Origin: Leptolinea tardivitalis
GTDB lineage: Bacteria > Chloroflexota > Anaerolineae > Anaerolineales > Anaerolineaceae
Length of the DNA stretch: 64,000 bases
Direction: 5' to 3'
Assembly (NCBI RefSeq): GCF_001050275.1
Contig: NZ_BBYA01000010.1
Location: 558,001-622,000 of the forward strand
Part shown: one piece after another, positions 44,590 to 53,154 of the stretch
Position numbering within the stretch: the first letter of the stretch is position 1
Layout: the number at the start of each line of letters is the position of its first letter
Made by a program: the position numbers and the translations under genes
Notes under the pieces: model-generated
Database searches by the model: none
What the model saw: the letters and a program-made list of their open reading frames with translations, nothing else
What the model was told of the DNA's origin: nothing

Positions 44590-45609
44590 TTAACTGATCT
44601 TAATAGGGGCTTGATGACCGGTTGTAGATTGATACAACCAACAGCGGACAAGATGACCTGGCTGAATTTCTTCCAACGATGGTTTCTGTTGTGAGCAAAT
44701 ATCCAGGTTGTATTTTTCTCTCAAGCGGCAGCGAGGGGCAAAACGACAGCCGGCCGGCAGATCAATCAGGTTGGGAACATTTCCAGGAATCACTTCCAGG
44801 CGATCTGCCACCCTTCCCAGCACCGGAATGGAACCGATCAATCCCTGAGAGTATGGATGATATGGCTTTTCAAAAAGTACATCCACTTTACATTGTTCAA
44901 CGATTTGACCGGCATACATGACAGCCACACGATCAGCCATATCTGAGATTACGCCCAGATCATGGGTGATCAGAATGATGGATGCGCCGGTCTTTTTACG
45001 AAGATCAAGCATAAGATCAAGGATCTGCGCTTGAATGGTTACATCGAGTGCCGTTGTGGGTTCATCAGCAATTAAAAGGCGCGGATTCAAGGCCAGACCC
45101 ATGGCAATCATCACGCGCTGTGCCTGTCCACCTGACATCTCATGAGGAAAAGCGCTGGCTTTTTTTGCCGGATCGGGTATACCAACCAGCCTCAGAAGTT
45201 CAACGGCTCGTTCCCAGGCCTTTTCATGGGGCATGTTCTGGTGAATTTCCAAGACTTCAGATACTTGATCACCCGCCGTAAAGACCGGATTCAGACTGGT
45301 TTGAGGTTGCTGGAAGATCATGGACAGGCGGTTGCCGCGCATTTTCACCATTTCAGCTTCGGGCATTTTCAGCAAATCCTGGCCTTCAAAAAGAATTTCT
45401 CCAGACACGATTTTGCCAGGAACGCCTACCAGACGCATAATCGAAAATGATGTGACGCTTTTGCCGCAACCTGATTCCCCGACCAACCCTAAAATTTCCC
45501 CCGGAAAGACTTCGAAATCAACACCATCAACAGCCTTCACCACGCCATCATCTGTGTAGAAGTAAGTGTGAAGGTCTTTGACCTGTAAAAGAGGGTCAGA
45601 ATTTTCCAT
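44590..45609 (-). CDS. oppD: Oligopeptide/dipeptide ABC transporter ATP-binding protein, OppD type
   Basis: The 339-residue ATPase has GESGCGKSV as Walker A, the M-S-G-G-Q-A-Q-R signature, L-L-I-A-D-E-P Walker B and the C-terminal cysteine region [10 protein letters not shown]. It is the usual partner of OppF. The gene follows the binding-protein gene by 9 bases. The typical OppB and OppC permease genes are missing from this cluster. Confidence 0.93.
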   Translation of the reverse strand: MENSDPLLQVKDLHTYFYTDDGVVKAVDGVDFEVFPGEILGLVGESGCGKSVTSFSIMRLVGVPGKIVSGEILFEGQDLLKMPEAEMVKMRGNRLSMIFQQPQTSLNPVFTAGDQVSEVLEIHQNMPHEKAWERAVELLRLVGIPDPAKKASAFPHEMSGGQAQRVMIAMGLALNPRLLIADEPTTALDVTIQAQILDLMLDLRKKTGASIILITHDLGVISDMADRVAVMYAGQIVEQCKVDVLFEKPYHPYSQGLIGSIPVLGRVADRLEVIPGNVPNLIDLPAGCRFAPRCRLREKYNLDICSQQKPSLEEIQPGHLVRCWLYQSTTGHQAPIKIS

Positions 45610-45618
45610 ATTGTTCCC

Positions 45619-47592
45619 TTACCTGGGGCAAGTCTGCCCATAATCAAATGATTCGATGCCATACAGAGCAGACCGGGAAGAAACATCCATATCCAACCCG
45701 CAAAAATCCGGGCGGGCGGCGGCAATCTTCAAATGAAAATATAACGGAATGGCCGGAAGGTCATCGGAGAATTGTTTTTGAACGGCTGCCACTGCAGATT
45801 GAATTTCAGCCTGGTCAGTACCGGTTGAACGCGCCATCTGGCAGTTCGTATCAAATGTGGTATTTGAATAACCGCCTAAATTAATCCCCATCCACTGGTT
45901 TGCCGCTGTGGGTATCTGAGAGGTGGTGAACAGATCACATGGGAGACGTTGGCCAGCCTGCCAGGCGATTTGCGCAAGGTCAAACTTGCGTCCAAATAAT
46001 TCGCCATTGGGGGCTGTTGCATACATTTCTTCAGGTGACACAGTCTTCACATTGATTTGGATACCGCAGGCAGATGCCGATTCAGCCAGTACCTTCACAA
46101 TTTCTTGACGGAGATAGGCATTGGTCACCAGATAATTGACTGACAACTTGGTGCCATCCGGTACACCCGGAATGGAATAAGCCACCCGCGGTGTAGACGG
46201 ATTCGAGTCATCATCCTTCCAACCAACCTCATCAAGAAGTTTGGAGCCAGCGTCACTATCATACGGATAATGTGTCAGATCTTTGGCAGCCAGGGGGCTA
46301 TCCGGCGGCATAAATCCATCTGGAATAATGGATTGTTCCAGGAGTTGTTTGTTAACCGCCTTATCGCGATTAAAACAGTAGGCAAAAGCCTTCCGGGTGC
46401 GAACATCGCCAAAAAAGTCTGCACGGTCGCCGGTGGCTATGGAAATGCCATCGGCATACGAAGCCGGAACGATATTGAAGACAATTTGTTCCCATTCAGG
46501 ACCCTGACCGACAAACGCTTTTATTTTGCCGGCTTTCTGGGCATCCAGAACCTGTTCGAGCATCGCTTCCAGGCCGGCAGAAGGATCAACCAGGTCACAA
46601 TCACCCTTCTGAAGAGCCGCCAGATTGTTATCCGCCTGAGTTCCCAGGAATTTATACGTCAAGGTATCAAATTTAGGAAGCCCTTCCGAAGCACGGAAAT
46701 ACTTCGGATTCTTCTTCAAGGTGATGTGATCACCTTTGATCCATTCAGAAATTACATACGGTCCCCAACCCATTGGTTTCTCAGAAGATTCAGGGGCGGT
46801 AAGCAAATCGGCTGGTTTGATATTTTCCCAGGCATGTTTGGGCAACGGAAGAAAGAAATTTTGCTGATAGAGGGCATCCAGATAACCGGGGATACCCGTC
46901 CACTTGACTGTGGAAGCATCCACAGCTTCATACGTGGCTGTACGGTCAGTGACATAATGGTCTACCGGAGTGGAGGTATCAGCCGCCAGTTGGTAGGAAT
47001 ATACTGAATCTTCCGCTTTTAGGGGAGTGCCATCTGACCAGGTCAGACCGTCCTTCAACTGGTACGTAGCTGTCAACCGGTCCATCTTTAATTCTGTAAG
47101 GCCGTCCCAGGTAACTGTACATTCTGCTGAATGGCAGCCGGTAGGATAAACGGTTACCCCTTTGGTCAGAGCCTTGACTTCATTAGAGGTGGTCAAAACT
47201 GGATCACCTTCCACTGGCGTGACGGTTTCAATAACCGCATCACCATCTGCCACAGACGGCAATTTCTTCAGAATGACCGGAGTGGGCGTGAATTTTACGG
47301 TATCTATGGGGCCATCGTAAACTGCTTCAAGGACGCTCCAGGCTGATTGTACCGGGCTGGCATATGGATAAAGGGAAGCCGGTTCCTGAGCCAGGCATAC
47401 TGTCAGTTTCTTCTCAGCTGGTGCGGCTGCTGTGGCTGTTGGGATGACGAAGGTCGGGATAACACCGATTGTCGCAACAGAAGTTGGAATCGGGGTAGAT
47501 GCCGGCTGGCAAGATGAAAGCAGTACCAGCACAGGAATAGCGACTTTCAGGGTATGGGTAAGAGATTTTATCTGTATGGGATTTTTATGCAT
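45619..47592 (-). CDS. oppA: Peptide ABC transporter substrate-binding lipoprotein (SBP family 5)
   Basis: The 657-residue protein has a lipoprotein signal with L-S-S-C at 25-28, a Thr/Pro-rich tether to about residue 60, and a long SBP_bac_5 body with L-T-Y-Q... style features: D-G-L-T-W-S-D-G-T-P-L-K-A-E-D, K-A-F-A-Y-C-F-N-R-D and I-K-G-D-H-I-T-L-K-K-N-P-K-Y. It should bind peptides or a similar ligand outside the cell. The ATG at 47592 is favoured over an upstream TTG. It is somewhat longer than usual and shows an insert early in the mature region. It heads the oppA-D-F run. Confidence 0.9.
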   Translation of the reverse strand: MHKNPIQIKSLTHTLKVAIPVLVLLSSCQPASTPIPTSVATIGVIPTFVIPTATAAAPAEKKLTVCLAQEPASLYPYASPVQSAWSVLEAVYDGPIDTVKFTPTPVILKKLPSVADGDAVIETVTPVEGDPVLTTSNEVKALTKGVTVYPTGCHSAECTVTWDGLTELKMDRLTATYQLKDGLTWSDGTPLKAEDSVYSYQLAADTSTPVDHYVTDRTATYEAVDASTVKWTGIPGYLDALYQQNFFLPLPKHAWENIKPADLLTAPESSEKPMGWGPYVISEWIKGDHITLKKNPKYFRASEGLPKFDTLTYKFLGTQADNNLAALQKGDCDLVDPSAGLEAMLEQVLDAQKAGKIKAFVGQGPEWEQIVFNIVPASYADGISIATGDRADFFGDVRTRKAFAYCFNRDKAVNKQLLEQSIIPDGFMPPDSPLAAKDLTHYPYDSDAGSKLLDEVGWKDDDSNPSTPRVAYSIPGVPDGTKLSVNYLVTNAYLRQEIVKVLAESASACGIQINVKTVSPEEMYATAPNGELFGRKFDLAQIAWQAGQRLPCDLFTTSQIPTAANQWMGINLGGYSNTTFDTNCQMARSTGTDQAEIQSAVAAVQKQFSDDLPAIPLYFHLKIAAARPDFCGLDMDVSSRSALYGIESFDYGQTCPR

Positions 47593-47611
47593 TTGTTTTC
47601 TATACAAGAAA

Positions 47612-47636
47612 GCGGATGCAGACAGGCTGCATCCGC
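47612..47636 (-). terminator. Hairpin between ftsK and oppA
   Basis: GCGGATGCAG pairs with CTGCATCCGC as a perfect 10-bp stem with a 5-base loop. On the minus strand TTT follows. It lies 85 bases after the ftsK stop and 20 bases ahead of the oppA ATG, so it probably ends the ftsK transcript. Confidence 0.7.
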
Positions 47637-47720
47637 CTTATCCTTAATACCGCGTATTATACGTCTTTTTTGTGGGATTCACGAAATTAATAACAGCAGA
47701 TGGAGGAAAATTTCATTTGA

Positions 47721-50138
47721 TCAGTCCTTTTCCTCGTCCACCGGAGGAGCCGCCTGTCCATAATCGAGTACCTCGCGAACCTGACTACCTGGTTGGGAAG
47801 GGCCGATGATGCCGCTCTCTTCCATGGTATCAATCAGACGGGCAGCCCGGCCGTAACCAATGCGCAATCGCCGCTGAAGCATGGATATGGATGCCCGTCC
47901 GAGAGTGCGAACGAGATCCACCGCTTCATCGTACATTGGGTCGGATGATGGTGTCTTGCCATCATCCCATAAATCAGGCTGGCGAAGGGGAGTGGTAGGC
48001 AGAGTCGGCATGGGTACAGAAAGCGGGGCTGTTGACCTGCCTTCCACAGCCGCATCGGCGGCTGCCATCTTCCAATGATCCACCAGACGGTTGATCTCGG
48101 CATCGGCCGTATATACACCCTGCAAACGAACAGGCGCAGGAGCATCAGGAGCCAGGAAGAGCATATCACCGCGGCCCAGTAGACGCTCGGCGCCGGGCTG
48201 GTCCAAAATGACCCGACTGTCTGTATTTGATGTCACTGTGAAGGCGATACGGGCCGGAAAATTGGCCTTGATTAAACCTGTCACTACGTTCACAGATGGA
48301 CGCTGGGTCGCCAGGATTAAATGAATTCCGGTTGCACGGGCCAGTTGTGCCAGCCGGGTGATGCTTTTTTCCGTTTCTTCACCGGCGATCATCATCAAAT
48401 CAGCCAGTTCATCCACCATTACCACGATATACGGAAGTTTATCGGTATTTGTGTTGTTATATTCGGCAATGTTGCGCACCCGGCATTTGGCAAAGCGTTC
48501 ATAACGGCTTTCCATCTCGCGGATCATCCACTGAAGGACGGCTGGAACCTTGGCAGCATCGGTGATCACTGGCGCAAGAAGATGTGGCAGGTGGTTATAA
48601 CCGCTCATTTCCACCCGTTTTGGATCCACCAATACCAACCGGAGGGTCTCTGGAGTGTTGTTCAACAGCAGGCAGGTGAGAATAGAATTCTCACAGACAG
48701 ATTTACCTGAACCGGTAGTACCGGCAATCAACAGGTGAGGCATGGATGTCAGATCGGCAACAATGGGTTTGCCGGAAACATCCTTTCCAAGGGCAATCCG
48801 CAATGGACTGCGCATCTTTTTGAAGGCATCGCTTTCCACCAGCTCATGAAGTGCTACCTTGCTGGTTTCTTCATTCGGAATCTCTATCCCCACAAAGCCG
48901 CGGCCGGGAACCGGCGCCTGAATGCGGATACGCTGGGCAGAAAGAGCCAGTGCCAGGTCATCAGCCAGACTGACGATTTTGGAAACGCGTACACGAGTAC
49001 GGCCGTTTCGAGTTTCGATGAAATCGGGTTCCACACCATACTGGGTGACAGTGGGACCGCGTTGAATATCGACCACATGCACAGGGGCGCTGAACAGACG
49101 CAATGTCTCTTCAATTTTGTTCGCACGATCTGTATCAATATAACCCTGGATGAAGACCGGTTCAGCCGGGTCGAGAATATCATCAATTCTTGGCAAAACC
49201 CAGGGTGATTTTGAGGCCTCAACCGGTGTCATCGGCGGCGGTGTGTGATCCTCACGTTCTTCCACCTGACGGACCGCTAGAGTCACAGCCTTTTTTACAG
49301 CCGGTTTTCGGTTTGGCAGATTGTTTAGAGGATGAAAACCCGGAGGCAAAGGTCCAGAGGATCCAACGGTAGGCTGCGGCTGTGATGATAGTCCGGCGGA
49401 TTCCATAACAGCAGAAACGGGTGAAGCATCGATGGTATCACGCACCTGCTGGCGAAGCCGGTAGATTACTTCTTTGAACAAAGGAGGTGGAAGCTGTAAG
49501 GCAAAAGAACCGGCCACCAGCATCCAGACCATCAGAATCAATAGAGCACCGGGAAGTCCCAGTCCGGCAGTCAACAAGCGTTCAAAAAACGCACCGAGGT
49601 AACCACCGCCTTGCCCTTCAAAAGCCATTTCCCAGCCACCACCGGCCAGAAGATGTATCCATGAAAGCAGGTTTATATACAAAAAGAATATTCCCGCCGC
49701 GCGGCTGGTTGTGAGCGGCGGCAGGGTTTCAAGACTGCGAAGAACCAGCCAGAAACCAACTATCAGCAGACCGAATGGCAGGGCATACATTCCCCAGCCG
49801 GTCAACCGGCTGATCACCACCACCCACTGTGCTGAGACTTCGGCATCCTGTTCTGTGATCAAACACACCAATGTCAGGAGACCGATGACAATACAGCTTG
49901 CCCCGACAATATCCAGACGCCGATCTGGAGATAGGTCTTTCCATTTTGGAATTTGAGCCCAGATCGTTTTTATGCCATTCCATAACCGGCCTGATTTCAT
50001 ACCGTTTACCATGCGAACTGTAGCATGCGGCTGGCGGTGACTGTTCTTTTTTACCTGTGGTGCCGGTTTTTTTGTAGCCCTTCCGGGACGAACCGGGCTG
50101 GAAACATTTTTTACAACTCTGGTTACAGGTTTAACCAT
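47721..50138 (-). CDS. ftsK: DNA translocase FtsK/SpoIIIE
   Basis: The 805-residue protein has a basic N-terminus, about four membrane helices (residues 70-220), a linker, the alpha domain and the RecA-like motor with Walker A GTTGSGKS and Walker B V-V-M-V-D-E-L-A-D-L. The C-terminal winged-helix gamma domain (L-Q-R-R-L-R-I-G-Y-G-R-A-A-R-L-I-D) reads chromosome polarity sequences. It clears DNA from the closing septum. Length is typical of a compact FtsK. Confidence 0.95.
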   Translation of the reverse strand: MVKPVTRVVKNVSSPVRPGRATKKPAPQVKKNSHRQPHATVRMVNGMKSGRLWNGIKTIWAQIPKWKDLSPDRRLDIVGASCIVIGLLTLVCLITEQDAEVSAQWVVVISRLTGWGMYALPFGLLIVGFWLVLRSLETLPPLTTSRAAGIFFLYINLLSWIHLLAGGGWEMAFEGQGGGYLGAFFERLLTAGLGLPGALLILMVWMLVAGSFALQLPPPLFKEVIYRLRQQVRDTIDASPVSAVMESAGLSSQPQPTVGSSGPLPPGFHPLNNLPNRKPAVKKAVTLAVRQVEEREDHTPPPMTPVEASKSPWVLPRIDDILDPAEPVFIQGYIDTDRANKIEETLRLFSAPVHVVDIQRGPTVTQYGVEPDFIETRNGRTRVRVSKIVSLADDLALALSAQRIRIQAPVPGRGFVGIEIPNEETSKVALHELVESDAFKKMRSPLRIALGKDVSGKPIVADLTSMPHLLIAGTTGSGKSVCENSILTCLLLNNTPETLRLVLVDPKRVEMSGYNHLPHLLAPVITDAAKVPAVLQWMIREMESRYERFAKCRVRNIAEYNNTNTDKLPYIVVMVDELADLMMIAGEETEKSITRLAQLARATGIHLILATQRPSVNVVTGLIKANFPARIAFTVTSNTDSRVILDQPGAERLLGRGDMLFLAPDAPAPVRLQGVYTADAEINRLVDHWKMAAADAAVEGRSTAPLSVPMPTLPTTPLRQPDLWDDGKTPSSDPMYDEAVDLVRTLGRASISMLQRRLRIGYGRAARLIDTMEESGIIGPSQPGSQVREVLDYGQAAPPVDEEKD

Positions 50139-50249
50139 GATTCGGCTCCCTGCATGAAAGTAACTGTTTTGTATTCATCTGCGTATTGATGCAAGAGACT
50201 TGCCAGATAACTCTTTTTCAAGGAAATTTTCTTCAAATGAGTAAAGGAA

Positions 50250-50279
50250 ACCCCAGGTACCGTTGAAGATACCCGGGGT
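50250..50279 (-). terminator. Terminator after the third lipoprotein gene
   Basis: ACCCCAGGTA pairs with TACCCGGGGT (one mismatch) around a 10-base loop, followed by TTTCC on the minus strand, 31 bases beyond the stop of the lipoprotein gene. Confidence 0.65.
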
Positions 50280-50310
50280 CTGTCAATAACCATAAACAGC
50301 AAAGATTGAT

Positions 50311-51420
50311 TTATAACGGAGGATTCAACCAGGCACTGAGTTCGTCGACATAAAGAACCAGATGACTGGTTTCACGGGCGCCGATCAACAATCCGTAGCC
50401 GCCGCTATCATAACTTCCATCGGTGGATTCGGCAATCTGGGATCCATTAATATAGAAGGTAAAGTGATTCCCTTTGGCTAGAACACCAATCCGATTGATG
50501 GCATTTGCGCCGGGTTTGATATTGGAATTGGACGTCCAGGCAATGATATTGGTGACTGCCGTCTCATTATCACCCGGTTTGGCATTCCATTTTTGGAAGG
50601 CGAATTTCCCATCACAGGTGATATTGAACCAGTATCCCCTATCGGCCGTAGAACGATCGGGAGACCGGAACATGAGGCCCCATTTATCCATACCGTGGCA
50701 GGTATTACCAAACATGCCCGTGGCTTCAATATAGACATTATCCGCTTCGTTGCTTGCTAAACGCCAGCCATTATCTTTTTGCAGACCGGTTAACACCATG
50801 TAGCCGTTCTGAAAATCTACCGTTGTATAAGCATCCGGTCCAAGAGGCCAGTTCTTGCCATTATCCATGGTATCTGTCCAGGTTGGAACAGGCAACCTGT
50901 TGCGCGGATCATCTGCTGTGAAGGTGGCCGTCAATTGAATGGATGGAAGTGGAGTACCACCGGGGGTAAGTGTTGGAGGCACGGTGGCTGTTGGTGTAGC
51001 ACTCGGCATGGCAATCGGCGGGGTGGAGGTGGCACTGGTGATCACGGTGGGCAGTTGTGTGGCGGCCGCGCTTAATAGAGTAGCCAGAGCTGTAACATCC
51101 GTCGTGGGGGTGGATAAATCGCCGGTCTTCCCCTGGGTTGTTGGAGTTACAGAACCTTCATCCGGATTTTCGGAAGTGGGTGTTACAAGTGCACCAATTT
51201 CCTCTTCTTCCAGAGGCGGCGTGGTGGGGGTGGCAAGATTAAGATCTTCCGTTGGAGTTTCGGTTGCCGGTTCCCCAGTGTTTGTAGGCATGGCTGTCAA
51301 CAAGAGGGCAACCCTGGTTGCCATCTCCGATGTGGTCATGGTCGGCTTAACGGCTGGAATAACACTGCATCCGGCCATCATGACACTGACAAGAGTAATG
51401 AAGATAAGTACTTTTCGCAT
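50311..51420 (-). CDS. Lipoprotein with Thr/Pro tether and concanavalin-like domain (paralog 3)
   Basis: The ATG at 51420 follows a GGGAGG site and gives a signal peptide with M-A-G-C at 15-18. Residues ~25-170 are extremely Thr/Pro/Ser-rich. The C-terminal ~190 residues have W-x-L-G-P, F-Q-N-G-Y-M-V-L, G-L-M-F-R-S and F-T-F-Y-I-N-G-S-Q-I, typical of a LamG/DUF1080-like jelly roll. The domain is related in pattern to the tandem lipoproteins at 5244 and 6075. The ligand is unknown. Probably a surface protein held away from the membrane by its tether. Confidence 0.8.
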   Translation of the reverse strand: MRKVLIFITLVSVMMAGCSVIPAVKPTMTTSEMATRVALLLTAMPTNTGEPATETPTEDLNLATPTTPPLEEEEIGALVTPTSENPDEGSVTPTTQGKTGDLSTPTTDVTALATLLSAAATQLPTVITSATSTPPIAMPSATPTATVPPTLTPGGTPLPSIQLTATFTADDPRNRLPVPTWTDTMDNGKNWPLGPDAYTTVDFQNGYMVLTGLQKDNGWRLASNEADNVYIEATGMFGNTCHGMDKWGLMFRSPDRSTADRGYWFNITCDGKFAFQKWNAKPGDNETAVTNIIAWTSNSNIKPGANAINRIGVLAKGNHFTFYINGSQIAESTDGSYDSGGYGLLIGARETSHLVLYVDELSAWLNPPL

Positions 51421-51493
51421 AAGTTGCCTCCCGGGCGGGGCAAATAGATTCGTCCAGAGGCGTTGTTGCAAGATTAATGCCGATTGCGCGTGA

Positions 51494-51979
51494 CTAGGCT
51501 TTGTACCCGATCATCCTCAAGAAGTCTTTGCGCCAGGCAATATCTTTTTCTGCTTCCACACCTGAAGGTTTCGCTCCATCTGCCACACCGATGATCCCAC
51601 GACTGTCACCGGTATCAGCCACCAGAACTTTGACATTGTTGGCTGTGGCACAGAAGATATGGCAAACCTCCGGTATATTCTTCACGGCATTCAGAACATT
51701 GATGGGGAAGAATCCTTCCCCAAGGAAAATGATGAAGCTGTGCCCGGCTCCAATAGCCAGGGCATTCTTTTTGGCCAGCTCAATCATTTCAGGGTTCGTA
51801 CCAGAGAACCGAACAAGGCAGGCTCCGGAGGCTTCATTAAACGCCAGGCCAAATTGGATGCCTGGGACTGCACTTACCAGGGTTTCATGAATATCTTCCA
51901 CTGTCTTGATGAAATGCGACTGCCCGAGAATAAAGTTGATATTCTCTGGTTTTTCTACGGGAATGGCTAACAGTTCCAT
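51494..51979 (-). CDS. Adenosine-specific kinase family protein (DUF355)
   Basis: The 161-residue protein matches the small family of archaeal and bacterial proteins named adenosine-specific kinase (DUF355): conserved E-N-I-N-F-I-L-G-Q-S-H-F-I-K-T, G-I-Q-F-G-L-A-F, E-A-S-G-A-C-L-V-R, I-F-C-A-T-A-N and G-D-S-R-G-I-I-G-V-x-D-G. The ATG at 51979 follows AGGAGG; the longer frame is rejected. The biochemical role of the family is poorly settled. It lies 41 bases after the acyltransferase gene. Confidence 0.88.
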   Translation of the reverse strand: MELLAIPVEKPENINFILGQSHFIKTVEDIHETLVSAVPGIQFGLAFNEASGACLVRFSGTNPEMIELAKKNALAIGAGHSFIIFLGEGFFPINVLNAVKNIPEVCHIFCATANNVKVLVADTGDSRGIIGVADGAKPSGVEAEKDIAWRKDFLRMIGYKA

Positions 51980-52020
51980 AATAATCCTCCTGCCTGTTAT
52001 TTCAATGATTTTTCTCTTTA

Positions 52021-53043
52021 TCATGACGCCGGCGGGGTGAGATCGGCCCGCATCACAAACCGGTCTACCGCACCAAAGCGATACTTGTATTCTTCATCAC
52101 CGCGCATGAAATCAAATTCCGTTCGTCCGTGTTCAATGGACCATTGAATCAGGTGACCGAGTAAAACCCAGCCAGGGGAAAGCGCCTGAAAATCACGGTT
52201 GAGACCTGAATTGTAGACCCAGATCTTGTTTCTGTAATCAAAACTCAGATAGGATGCCGCTTTGTGTCCATCCACTTCCAGGAAAGCCAGTTGAAGGTTT
52301 TTGTGGTTAAAAGCGTTATGAACCACCCGGCGGAGAAAACCTTGCATGGGGGGTTTAAGAAAAGAGTCTTTGTCACCGTCATTTTTCATCAATTCAAGGA
52401 AACCATCAATTTCAGCATCCAAAGATGATTCATCTTCTGCAAAATACCACTTGACCGAAACATCCGCTTCTTCCGCCCGGCGCATTTTCCGGCGGATTTC
52501 ATGGCGCTGCTTTTTATCAATCCCGGCGAGGTAAGTTTCCCAGTCTCCCGCCAGGGTAATACAGGGACTGTGCTGCAATCGTTCAACCGAAAGGGTCCAT
52601 CCGGCTTTCCCGGCCGCGGAATGTAAAACCGGCAGAGTCGGCGATGAATCCAGCAAGTTAAACAGTTGAACTATTTTTAAACCTGGGATATGCATTGCGA
52701 TAAGGTTGTTCAACAGGGCTGCTATGAAGGCTTCCTGAAATTCTGGCCTGACCAGCAGGTCAAGGAAATCAGATACCTCCACAGAACCCACATTCAAAAC
52801 TGCCGTTGAGCCATCTGGCTGGCGTATGGTGAACAATGGGGCAATGCCGACCGGAACCCCATTCTGATGCGCTTCCAGGATCATTAATTCTGCGTCAGTC
52901 CATTCACCCCCGCCGCGGGTTTCCCACCAGAGTTTTTGATAATCAAATTCCAAAAAAGGAGCCTGAACGAGATTTGTCTCAAGAAGCTGATCCCAGTCCA
53001 CTTTCAGGCGGTCAGAGAATTCGGTGTGCAGGGTAAAGTTCAT
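52021..53043 (-). CDS. CelD/FemAB-like GNAT acyltransferase
   Basis: The 340-residue protein has the double-GNAT architecture of the BioF2/CelD (Acetyltransf_6) family. Seen are an N-terminal W-x-x-L and F-L-E-F-D-Y-Q-K-L-W-W block, the basic helix Y-L-A-G-I-D-K-K-Q-R-H-E-I-R-R-K, then A-A-S-Y-L-S-F-D-Y and a final F-D-F-M-R-G-D-E-E-Y-K-Y-R-F-G motif. Family members are linked to exopolysaccharide or cell-envelope modification. The acceptor is unknown. Upstream of the DUF355 gene on the same strand. Confidence 0.85.
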   Translation of the reverse strand: MNFTLHTEFSDRLKVDWDQLLETNLVQAPFLEFDYQKLWWETRGGGEWTDAELMILEAHQNGVPVGIAPLFTIRQPDGSTAVLNVGSVEVSDFLDLLVRPEFQEAFIAALLNNLIAMHIPGLKIVQLFNLLDSSPTLPVLHSAAGKAGWTLSVERLQHSPCITLAGDWETYLAGIDKKQRHEIRRKMRRAEEADVSVKWYFAEDESSLDAEIDGFLELMKNDGDKDSFLKPPMQGFLRRVVHNAFNHKNLQLAFLEVDGHKAASYLSFDYRNKIWVYNSGLNRDFQALSPGWVLLGHLIQWSIEHGRTEFDFMRGDEEYKYRFGAVDRFVMRADLTPPAS

Positions 53044-53102
53044 ACCCCGATTTTATCGTTCACCCTGCCGATCTGCAAGAAGCACGTAGAAGGGATAAAG
53101 AT

Positions 53103-53130
53103 AGAGGCCAACCTGAGAAGGTTGACCTCT
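53103..53130 (-). terminator. Terminator after the Tad-like operon
   Basis: AGAGGCCAACCT pairs with AGGTTGACCTCT (one mismatch) around GAGA. It lies 25 bases beyond the stop of the TadE-PA14 gene and ends its transcript on the minus strand. Confidence 0.7.
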
Positions 53131-53154
53131 ACTTTACTGTTTCTTTCTTTTACA

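Noticed and set aside
46270-47007. Plus-strand open frame of 245 codons opposite oppA
   Set aside because: Antisense shadow of a well-supported substrate-binding protein gene; no start signal or family resemblance.
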